Source: Cordylochernes scorpioides (lineage: Eukaryota; Arthropoda; Arachnida; Pseudoscorpiones; Chernetidae). From it: a stretch of 64,000 nucleotides of DNA. The notes under the pieces were generated by a model. That model was not told the origin of the DNA, ran no database searches, and worked only from the letters and a program-made list of their open reading frames with translations. This document shows positions 55,529 to 64,000 of this stretch, piece by piece. The stretch is from assembly GCA_030710605.1 (NCBI GenBank), contig CP092868.1, forward strand, positions 33,346,498-33,410,497, written 5' to 3'. The position numbers were made by a program, and so were the translations under genes. Every line of letters starts with the position of its first letter. The stretch's first letter is position 1.

Positions 55529-56240
55529 ATATATATTTCCTAAAAAATAATATAATCCTAACATCAATTATATTATTTCCTTATCACGTTTAATTAAAAT
55601 GAATGTTTTTTTAGACACGATATTTTTTAATTTTAAATATATATAAAATTTTAATTTAAATACAATTATTCTCATATCTCACCATTTTTCTAAAATCCAA
55701 TTATATTTTTATTTAATAAAACTCTCAAAATGTTATAGAAAACATTTTGATGTTGATTAGAAAAATCTATTCAAATTTTATTATGAAAATATTATTTTTT
55801 TCTATGCACAAATATTTAATTAAATATATATTTATATTTTTTCGGGAGATTAGCTTTTTATTTCTAATGTCAATGAAATTTGACAACGTTATTTGTTATT
55901 TAGCTGGCAACATTGAAAAGTGGTGTGTGAATTGATATTTTCTATAAAAAATGTATATTTTTAATTAAATTATTTCAATAATATTATAAAAAAATAGGTT
56001 GAAAATATTTTTTAATGGAATTAACACGAGTTATTTATTTGATAAAACTCAAATTTTATGGAAAACATTTTTAGGTTGATTAGAAAAATCGATTCAAATT
56101 TTATTGTAAACATTTCTTATTTGTAAATATATATTTATTGTTCAGGATCTCTTAGCTTTTTATTCCTACTGCCAATGAAATTTGACAACTTTGAAGAGTG
56201 GTATATTCATATTTTCAATACAATTTATATATATAATTAT
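55529..56240. other. AT-rich, with one imperfect direct repeat
   Basis: 55,730-55,940 and 56,050-56,215 are diverged copies: ATGGAAAACATTTT, GATTAGAAAAATC, TTCAAATTTTATTRT, AGCTTTTTATTYCTA and AATGAAATTTGACAAC. Unknown class; no gene. Confidence 0.5.
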
Positions 56241-56377
56241 AATAATTGGGTTGGCCAAATATCACGGAGCAAGTTAAATAAACGTTTAGTTTATTTTTGC
56301 TCCACTAGATGGCGCTCTGCCATCTAAAAAGCACATGTGCTCGTGGTCAGGAGAAGCCTTCTTTATTTTTAATATCA
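56241..56377 (+). repeat. Family F fragment
   Basis: GGGTTGGCCAAATATCA, CACTAGATGGCGCTCTGCC, AAGCACATGTGCTCGTGG and a CCTTCTTTATTTTT end: the 3' 140 bp of the family without the hammerhead. Confidence 0.75.
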
Positions 56378-56744
56378 ACACCTGACCCACTTATCTTTTA
56401 TTTATTTTTTTCTATTGTTTTTTTCATATATACATAATTATATTATTTAAATATTGTTATAAATAGAGGGAAATATACTTTTATTAAATAGAATTATTTA
56501 GAATAAGTATGTTTTTCTTGTTAAAGGTAAAAGATTGAAGTTTGTTTTCAGTGCTTCTTCGTGCAAACCGAATATAGAAATTCAATCAGAATATATTCCA
56601 AATACAAAATCTTTTGCGATGATTTTTTTTTGGCGCCAAAAAACTATTCATTCTTGTTGCCAGGGTAGCCCGATTGTATTCTTTTAGAAAGTGCATGTTG
56701 TCAAGCGAATGAAAAAAAAAACCACACAGATATATTCTTTAATT

Positions 56745-56905
56745 AAAAATGCATATATTGGATCAAAAAATCTAAATGTGGCGCTGAGTTTGTTGTTGAC
56801 ACACATTAAATATGTTATAACAACTTGATAAAGGTTGGTGTTCAGCCAACTGAAATATTGGTAAAATAAATAAATGTTTGATCCAATATATTCCCTTTTA
56901 ATTAA
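56745..56905. mobile_element. Family A palindromic element, diverged
   Basis: ATGCATATATTGGATCAAA on the left faces GATCCAATATATTCCC on the right. Internal: GGCGCTGAGTTTGTTGTTG and TTGATAAAGGTTGG...CCAACTGAAATATTGG. The hammerhead-like TTGATAA-stem-GAAA order is present but degenerate. Confidence 0.7.
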
Positions 56906-58395
56906 TTTTTGCGTCATTTTATTATTTATTAATATCATTAAATTATAATCTTGATAATGTTGAAGAATAAATTTGTAATATGTGCTTCAAGACCATGCTG
57001 AGAAAGCGGTTTTAAAGCAGTATCTGCATAAAGAAAATTTTTAACTGTGAAATTAAAGGCGTTAGAAAAGAAAACTTTTAACAATAATGATTTTCCAGAG
57101 TTTCAATCAAGGTAACACTATCTTCTATCTGATTAATTTCGATTCTGAAGAGTTTCCACGGTGAATTGTGAAGCATTGAACCACACCGATATGTCTACTC
57201 TATCTACAAGTAGGCCATTCTAGCCAACAAACTTGGAATACCATAATCATGCGTGATTCAACATCTACATAATCTTGGAAAAGTCAAGAGATGTATAGGC
57301 AAGTGTCGGAATAAATTGACATTCACCTGTGCTTAACGTCTGAATGATACGAACTAATTATTGTTGAAACAATCTCAAATGGACGATTGTTTCAGGCAAC
57401 AATGATAAGGGGGTAAGAAAAGTAGTTTAATTTCCTCATTGTTACATGTGCTGAATCTCTTGTAACCAGAAAAAAGCTTCAAAACTAGTAGTTAAGTCTA
57501 GACGATACGTAAAACAATCTAGGACGTCGTTTTGATGTAGTTTTGAAAATTTAATACACTTTCACTAAAGAATCTTAAAATAACTGCGAAAAGTTGAAAC
57601 ATTATATATCAACTAGGATAATTGCAATAAATTTGCAAGAAACTTATTACAATTATTCTAATTGATATATTGTGATTTAATACAACAATATGCCTATTAT
57701 TGGGACCTGGGGACATATGCCCTACACAGGATTCACCCAGGTGCATACTTGCTTAGAAAAGTTTAGTTATTTACAGGTTATCGTTTATTTACATATCCAT
57801 TTACATACGACTCTCTTTTCTCGAATTATCTTACTATTGTAATTTGATACACTTGGAACTGTCGTCATGGAGATTACCACTGAGAGATATGCTCTCCACA
57901 TATTGAAAGATGGAAGTTTTTATATATCTTTAATAAACAAATAGAGATCTAGATCTAAATAATCGAGAGTGGATTCCTCTCCAAGAAGACAAAAATCTAA
58001 TTCCCACAAGGCACTTTAACACTCAATAAAATTAAAGATTTGAAGGCATTGGACTTCTCTCATTCCACAAACGGATTAATTCTCAGATCTTACTCCATAG
58101 ATCTACATTTTAATAACGATCGCATATTGATTTCACGAGAGACATTTTAAAAATACTAACAACAAATTGAAAATCCTATTCTGGAGTTTTTACTTTAAGA
58201 CCTAAGGAACGGTTCATTTCTGATATTTGAAATTTGGCTCAAATACTTCAGAACACAACGGTTTATATATTTCGAAGAATATGAATCTATTTTTTATATT
58301 AAAGATGTGTGTGGAGCTTGCTTGGCCAGAAATCATATTCCTTTCTAAATTTACTCCACGACCAGAAGAAATTTGGTTTAGGAGATAAACAAGAT
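56906..58395. other. No gene supported
   Basis: Mixed-composition sequence without long frames, clear repeats or RNA genes. Confidence 0.4.
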
Positions 58396-59715
58396 TTTGT
58401 AACCCCGTTATGCAAATTAAGAGGACGCCAGTATAACTAGGTTGTAACCCCGATATGTAAATTGGGAAGACGCCAGTACAAGGTTGTAACCCCAATATGT
58501 AAATTGGGAAGCCCTCAGCCTAATAAGGTTTTAAACCGACTGTGTAAATTGGGTAGTCGCCAGTTCAAATATTTATTATCCCGATATATGTAAGAGGGGA
58601 AAGACGCCAGTACAATTCTATATACAGATACGAGCGTCATTCCTCATCTCCTAATCAACTCTGTCACCGTTTGCTTTTTTTTTTTTTTGGAATGGCGCCC
58701 TCCTATTGGTTGGACGCCAGTGCAACAAGGCTGTAACCCCGATATGTAAATTGGGAGGACCCCAGTGAAACAAGGTTATAACCCCGATATGTAAATTGGG
58801 AGGATCCCAGTGAAACAAGGTTATAACCCCGATATGTAAATTGGGAGAATCCCAGTGAAACAAGGTTGTAACCCCTATATGTAAGAGGGTTAAGACGCCA
58901 GTATAACAAGGTTATAAACCCGATATGTAAATTGGGAGGATCCCAGTGAAACAAGGTTGTAACCCCGATATGTAAATTGGGAGAACACTAGTGAAACAAG
59001 GTTATAACCCCGATATGTAAATTGGGAGAACACCAGTGAAACAAGGTTATAACCCCGATATGTAAATTGGGAGAACACCAGTGAAACAAGGTTATAACCC
59101 CGATATGTAAATTGGGAGGACCCCAGTGAAACAAGGTTGTAACCCCGATATGTAAATTGGGAGAACACCAGTGAAACAAGGTTATAACCCCGAAATGTAA
59201 ATTTGGATGACGCCAGTGCAATAAGGTTGTATCCCCGATATGTAAATTGGGAGGACCCCAGTGAAACAAGGTTATAACCCCGATATGTAAATTGGGAGAA
59301 CACCGGTGAAACAAGGTTATAATCCCGATATGTAAATTTGGATGACGCCAGTGCAACAAGGCTGTAACCCCGATATGTAAATTGGGAGAACACCTGTGAA
59401 ACAAGGTTATAACCCCGATATGTAAATTTGGATGACGCCAGTGCAACAAGGCTGTAACCCCGATATGTAAATTGGGAGGACCCCAGTGAAACAAGGTTAT
59501 AACCCCGATATGTAAATTGGGAGGATCCCAGTGAAACAAGGTTATAACCCCGATATGTAAATTGGGAGAATCCCAGTGAAACAAGTTTGTAATCCCGATA
59601 TGTAAGAGGGTTAAGATACCAGTATAACAAGTTTATAATTCCGAAATGTATATTGGGATGACGCCAGTGCAACAAGGTTGTAACCCCGATATGTAAATTG
59701 GAGGACACCGGTGAA
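58396..59715 (-). repeat. 45-bp minisatellite, roughly 28 units
   Basis: Units read AAGGTTATAACCCCGATATG, TAAATTGGGAG, then ACNCCAGTGAAAC. Variant units (TTTGGATGACGCCAGTGCAA) recur in blocks, a higher-order pattern. Because 45 is divisible by three, long frames arise on the minus strand in more than one phase (272, 198 and 83 codons), giving FTYRGYNLVSLGSSQ-type repeats. They carry no promoter or codon evidence and I do not call them genes. The unit contains the near-palindrome GGTTATAACC. Confidence 0.92.
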
Positions 59716-60109
59716 TCATGTCCGGAGTGGATGATTGATGGAAACGTTTATTGCGGTCGTTAATATAAGTTGTCCTGGGAAATGTAAACAACACGCGCCT
59801 GGTACTGTACGCCCTCCATTACATACAGTTCGCTTGGTAGCCAGCTCTGGAGGATATTGTGTAAGCATCTACAAACTTTCCACTATACCCTTATTTCATA
59901 CTGAGATAATCTACCAGAAATCTTGTTCAGAAACTATTATTTTGAGAAGGAATTATCTCTTTTTTTTTTCTTTCTACTTTAGCTATCAAACAACTCTCAC
60001 TTTTCATAGTATATTTCAATATCTTCGCTTTTAATAGAAACTTAGGACATAGCATTACGTGTTCCCACTATCTACTAAGTGCAATTCGCAACCTGCAACC
60101 CCAAAACAC
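59716..60109. other. No gene supported
   Basis: A 99-codon plus frame (59,735-60,034) starts beside the minisatellite. No domain recognised. Confidence 0.35.
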
Positions 60110-60232
60110 ATTATTGACTGTATTGACTCATCCATTGATTATCTCTACTCTTCCCCGGCAGACACCATCAAAAGTCTCAAGCTTTACAAGCTCGATACCT
60201 TAATATGATTGAGTGGAGACAAGAAAGAAGAA
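60110..60232 (+). repeat. LINE-like 3' end
   Basis: ACTCATCCATTGATT, CAGACACCATCAAAAGTC, CAAGCTTTACAAGCTCGATA, TTAATATGATTGAGTGG and an AGAAGAAGA tail. Same sequence at 18,745-18,862 and, reversed, at 9,170-9,275. The reading DTIKSLKLYKLDTLI-stop just before the tail suggests the C-terminus of a LINE protein followed by a very short 3' end, but this is not proven. Confidence 0.5.
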
Positions 60233-61149
60233 GAAGACATAGCATTACTCAAGATATTTATTCGATATCTTTTTAAATCGTTCCTTTTTTGACGAACTTT
60301 CATTTGTTTTATGCGAACATTCTATCTATATAAAAACAATGCGTATATGCTCCAGGAACCTTGAATAGGTAAATAAAATGAATAATATATAGAGTTGAAC
60401 ATATTTAAAATAAATTATCATATTTACTCTGGATCTTACTGATACTAGGTAATTCTAAGTTCCTTTTTAAGTTTACTTTTTCACGTTATATAAAGAAGTC
60501 TTGTATTTCTTGTTGAATTCAATATAGATTCCATTTTTATGGTTAAGAAATAGTTTAGCTTGAAAAGGAGGCTTTGAGTTGGATTTTAGAAATTGAATGT
60601 AGTCTTGGTGGATTCCGTTTTCCTATTTATGAAGTTCTATGGAAGCTCAACTTTCCAGAAATAATATTTTATGTTTTTTTATGGAGATGTTATGGTATTT
60701 TCACTGTCTTGTTCCAGTTTGGACTGTAGTTATTTATGACGGCTTGATAGATTAGTGAGGAAGAGTTCTATTATATTGTAAGAGGCTGATTTGTGATTTT
60801 TCACTTGTTCTATAAGGTTTTTTCTTTTTGTTTCGCCTATGTCCGGCTTATGGACCGAAAGGTCTAGGAAGCCATTTGCTTCGAGGATGTTTCGCCTATG
60901 TATTGGGATGCACTATACGGAAATTTCTATACCAAATTCATTTATGTATCAGAGGTTGGAGATAGATTTGTTGTTGGAATAGTGGATATCTCTTTTTATG
61001 GAAACAGGTTGAAATTCCATGTTCTTTGAGGATTATTGTGACTATCTTTCTACTTCATGGCTATAAAGCAGTAGACAGAAATTGCTCTTGTATTCAGTCG
61101 AAAGATTATATTTTGACTAGTAGAATTGCTATCAAGTATATGGTTGGCT
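60233..61149 (-). pseudogene. Possible decayed PLE endonuclease region
   Basis: On the minus strand, around 60,780-61,060, fragments read ILKEHGISTCFHKK, then FGIEISVYSASQYIGET, then GETKRKNLIEQVKNHKS. The G-I...YIGET and the downstream H resemble the start of a GIY-YIG domain in PLEs. Stops and frame changes separate them. The rest of the stretch shows nothing recognisable. Confidence 0.35.
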
Positions 61150-61243
61150 TTTCAGATTTATCAAGAAAATGGGTTGACCAAATATCATATAACAAGTTGA
61201 ATTAACGTTTAGTTGATTTTTTTATTCTACTAGATGATGTTCT
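61150..61243 (+). repeat. Family F copy, 5' part, split by an FB element
   Basis: GGGTTGACCAAATATCATA and TACTAGATGATGTTCT, continued at 61,815-61,875 by GATGATGTTCTG, AAAATGCTCATATGAG and ATCAAGATATGCC. The two halves form one family F tail interrupted by 61,244-61,814. Confidence 0.75.
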
Positions 61244-61814
61244 TTTACACAAATAAATTTACTGGCAATGCGTTTCTTTTAAATATAATCAAATATTATC
61301 TCTACAGACCTTACTGCAATGATATGAGTTATTGAATGAGAGGGCTTGGCTCATCAGTAGTGAACCCTCTCAGCGGTTTCGCCAAATTAATCTCTAGACC
61401 GCTCTACTATTTTAACGATAGATGGCAATTAAATTTAATTTACTAATATATATTGGTTATGAAAACATATTTTGCGGAATAGGTTTGCTCGATGCAATAC
61501 CTTGAAATTATATGTATGTACCTCTACAGATCTATAAACTTATGTCCATAGTTCACTAAACACCCCTAAGCTGCCTTCCATAGAAAATACAGGGTATACT
61601 CCAAACCAATCCAATACAATAGTCTAGAGATTAATTTGGCGAAACCGCTGAGAGGGTTCACTACTGATGAGCCAAGCCCTCTCATTCAATAACTCATATA
61701 ATCGCAGTAGGGTCTGTAGAGATAATATTTGATGATATTTAAAAGAAACGCATTGCCATTAAATTTATTTGTGTAAAATTTTAACGATAGATGGCAATTA
61801 AATTTAATTTACTA
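61244..61814 (+). mobile_element. Diverged FB foldback retroposon nested in family F
   Basis: Arms about 61,244-61,402 and 61,623-61,778, with GAGAGGGCTTGGCTCATCAG facing CTGATGAGCCAAGCCCTCTC. There is a 220-bp centre and a GATAGATGGCAATTAAATT tail. Flanked by AGATGATGTTCT (61,232-61,243 and 61,815-61,826), a 12-bp duplication. The right arm plus strand again has TTTGGCGAAACC then CTGATGAGCCAA; the spacer differs from the 32-kb copy by compensating changes in the GAGAGGG/CCCTCTC hairpin. Confidence 0.88.
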
Positions 61815-61875
61815 AGATGATGTTCTGTAATCTAAAATGCTCATATGAGAGATCAAGATATGCCTTTTTGTTGTT

Positions 61876-62001
61876 GTTTTTATGTACAAGTTTATATATG
61901 GCGATCATACACTGTAAATTCAAAGATGATACAAACCTGTAGATACATTCAGAGTATCATCCATCGAAGAAGAAAATAAGAGTGACGTGTCATGATGGAC
62001 G
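61876..62001. other. No feature seen
   Basis: Short unassigned stretch between the family F tail and the G-rich patch. Confidence 0.4.
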
Positions 62002-62075
62002 TGCAGGGGGGATAGGGGTTGGGTTGGGTGGGGGATACTTACGTGGGCGGGGGGGAGTAGGGAGGGGGAAGGCAA
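62002..62075 (+). other. G-rich patch, quadruplex-capable
   Basis: About 70 bp with many runs of three or more G (GGGGGGATAGGGG, GGGTTGGGTGGGGG, GGGCGGGGGGGAG, GGGAGGGGGAAGG) in an otherwise AT-rich region. It can form G-quadruplexes on the plus strand. No adjoining gene is recognised. Confidence 0.75.
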
Positions 62076-62154
62076 ACAGTATCAACACAGGGAAGTATTG
62101 GGGGAGACCTTCAACACAGAGGGGGGTTGGCGGTTAGGGTCTGTATTGCTGGAG

Positions 62155-62660
62155 GGAACATGCAAAAATCCTTGTTGGTATAACTTATACCAGGACATGG
62201 TAGGTCCTTGTTGGTATAACTTATACCAGGACATGGTAGTTCGGCCAGTGAATCTTTTTATTACCTCGACGTTTCGACAAAAATCTTTTGTCCTCGTCAG
62301 GAGCAAACAAAAATTAAACATTCAGCAAGGCGTTAAAGATTTTTAACGCATTGCTGAATGTTTAATTTTTGTTTGCTCCTGACGAGGACAAAAGATTTTT
62401 GTCGAAACGTCGAGGTAATAAAAAGATTCACTGGCCGAAGTATCTTCATTTTCAAGAAATATGAATGCGGGCCAGGCAGCCTCAATATTTACGATAGGAC
62501 ATGGTAGGTCCTTGTTGGTAAAACTTATACCGGGACATGTTACAATCCTTGTTGGGAAAAAAAATCAGGATCCTTGTTAATGGCTTAAGGTCAGTATTGT
62601 TGAAGGGAACATGCTAAAATCCTTGTGCCAGAACATGGTAGGTCATTGTTGGGGAAAAAC
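62155..62660 (+). repeat. Short tandem repeat interrupted by a family B element
   Basis: Units TCCTTGTTGGTATAACTT, ATACCAGGACATGGTAG; two intact copies before 62,240 and several decayed ones from 62,496 to about 62,660. The unit contains the palindrome GGTATAACTTATACC. Confidence 0.7.
62240..62495 (+). mobile_element. Family B palindrome with two canonical hammerheads
   Basis: Arms about 62,240-62,330 and 62,345-62,440 are reverse complements; the tail CAAGAAATATGAATGC...GGCCAGGCAGCC...TTTACGAT is on one side only. Flanked by AGGACATGGTAG (62,228-62,239 and 62,496-62,507), a 12-bp duplication, although the host repeat contains the same string. In the right arm (plus): CTGACGA 62,379-62,385; stem II GACAAAA/TTTTGTC; GAAA 62,404-62,407; GTC 62,409-62,411; stem I CTC/GAG. 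The left arm has the same on the minus strand. Both hammerheads read outward. The short plus and minus frames are artefacts. Confidence 0.87.
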
Positions 62661-63858
62661 AGGATCCTTGTTAATGACCCGAAGAGCTCAAAGCGTAAAA
62701 CATGCAAATGGCTAGCGTTTACATTAGTAAATTACATATCGGACAAAGCAAGCCATGCAATAAAGCCAGAGGAGAAAGGAGGGAATATGGGAAAAAAGAA
62801 ATAATCATATGTAATGTTGGAATATTTGCATATCTTCATAAAGTAAAATACCATATAATAACATAACATTTATAAATTTATTTTTATTTATTTTAAATTT
62901 ATTTTAATAAATCAGAATAACTCTTCTTTTACCTAATTTGTAGATAGTCTCCAAAATAATTAAAATATATTTGTGAGTTTGTAAAAAATAGACTGATTAT
63001 TAGAAACAATCAATATATAGAAAATAAAGAAAGAAAATATAAAGCTAAGGGGACAGTTTTATATCAAGAATATACTCTAAAATATGATTAAAAACAAACT
63101 AAAATAACATCTTTAAATGACATAGCACAACATTCAAAAGCGGAAATATTCAAAGTTAGTTAATTGGTGGTTAGTTAATTAGGTAAACTAGTAGTTAGTG
63201 TCTACTAGTAAAAATATCAACAAACATTATAATTAGAATAAGGAAAAAACTCAAGTTTATACGTCTTGGTTAGAAGATATATAATTTTTATCGAATTTTA
63301 CTAGTGAAAATTCAAACATAATTGTAAGAAAAAGACATCATGCGGGTCCTTAATATTTCCACCTTATTCCAGTAAAATATTTCATCTTTTTACTATTTTT
63401 AACTTAATTATAAAAGTTTGTATTATCTAATTTACTATATTGGCTGCTTGTAAAACAACTTTTAACTATTACTTTTTAATATAACAATGATATTTTAACA
63501 TATATCTCTCAATTGGAAAAAACAATGCAAATTTAAATTATATATTGGGTTCCAATTCGGTTTCCAGAGAATAAGAGAGAGAGAGAGAGAGAGAGTTACG
63601 AAAAAAATGATAAATCAATATCTTTCATCTCTTTTTAAACTCCACAATTACAACACTGCTAACTCCTAGATATCACTCGAAAAGAAGAAAATTGTTTTTA
63701 AACTACTTTATTAATAATGTAAAATATCCAATAAGGAGATCTAAATTTACCATTGCCATTAATATATCACCATGTGTAAAAAAAAAAAACTTAATTAAAA
63801 ATCAGTTCACCATCTAAATTTAATAATAAAGTGGCAATGTGTTTTTTAATAAAAAATG
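62661..63858. other. AT-rich, no gene seen; GA microsatellite
   Basis: (GA)n at about 63,574-63,596. The dispersed motif CCTTATTCCAGTAAAATATT...TTTTTACTATTTTT is at 63,360-63,405. Nothing else recognised. Confidence 0.4.
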
Positions 63859-63992
63859 GAAGAATTAAAAGAGAGTTAGGTGGCAGGACGACACCATTTT
63901 TTTTTTTTTGTGTCCTACCAAAATTATTACCCAATTTTGGCTGATTTGATCTTTCCTAGTTGACGGAAATTTTTAACTCTCTTTTTCTTTCC
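63859..63992. mobile_element. Small MITE with AAAGAGAGTTA ends
   Basis: About 134 bp with inverted ends of roughly 20 bp (GGAAGAATTAAAAGAGAGTT against its complement AACTCTCTTTTTCTTTCC). The inner GGCAGGAC/GTCC part is also inverted. Superfamily not determined. Confidence 0.55.
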
Positions 63993-64000
63993 GAGTTCTA

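Noticed and set aside
58890-59708. 272-codon repeat protein gene
   Set aside because: The frame is a by-product of a 45-bp minisatellite and overlaps other equally open frames.

Overview
This is AT-rich nuclear DNA from an animal, most likely an invertebrate. The evidence is Penelope-like (PLE) fragments with a GIY-YIG-type C-terminus, Tc1/pogo/mariner-type MITEs, Helitrons, a Ty3/gypsy-type LTR element, tRNA-derived repeats, many satellites and two 100-N scaffold gaps. The exact lineage cannot be read from the sequence. I find no convincing host protein-coding gene; almost every open frame lies in a repeat.

Layout. Positions 1-12,722 and 15,549-25,996 are the two arms of a very large, slightly diverged inverted repeat. 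The spacer is about 2.8 kb and ends in a gap (15,449-15,548) that abuts the right arm. Each arm carries, in mirror order, a mariner MITE, a MITE-derived satellite, a Tigger-derived MITE, a foldback retroposon, a hammerhead-bearing repeat, PLE remnants and a second MITE. The arms differ by clean insertions, so each serves as the empty site for the other: a solo LTR (left only, TATA duplication), a palindromic retroposon (left only, 14-bp duplication), a Helitron (left only) and a 97-bp hammerhead-like insertion (right only, 10-bp duplication). The pair is either a real inverted duplication or two haplotype contigs scaffolded head to head. Positions 26-46 kb hold nested repeats and several satellites. 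Positions 47,760-54,342 are a young LTR retrotransposon on the minus strand. Positions 54.5-64 kb hold more satellites, MITEs and palindromic retroposons, with a 45-bp minisatellite at 58.4-59.7 kb.

The strongest unexplained signal is a group of head-to-head palindromic elements, in at least four sequence families. Two families (FB and A), and less certainly a third (B), are flanked by 11-14 bp target-site duplications, as expected of target-primed retrotransposition rather than cut-and-paste transposition. Family B carries canonical PLE-type hammerhead ribozyme cores. Family FB carries the hammerhead core blocks in permuted order, and families A and D carry degenerate versions. A non-palindromic family (F) also carries a complete core, and a 131-bp satellite carries a related motif.

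The LTR element keeps an 800-codon pol-like frame with a protease-like start, RT connection/RNase H and integrase zinc finger, but lacks the RT palm and integrase catalytic core and has lost RNase H catalytic residues. It looks like a recently mobilised non-autonomous element.
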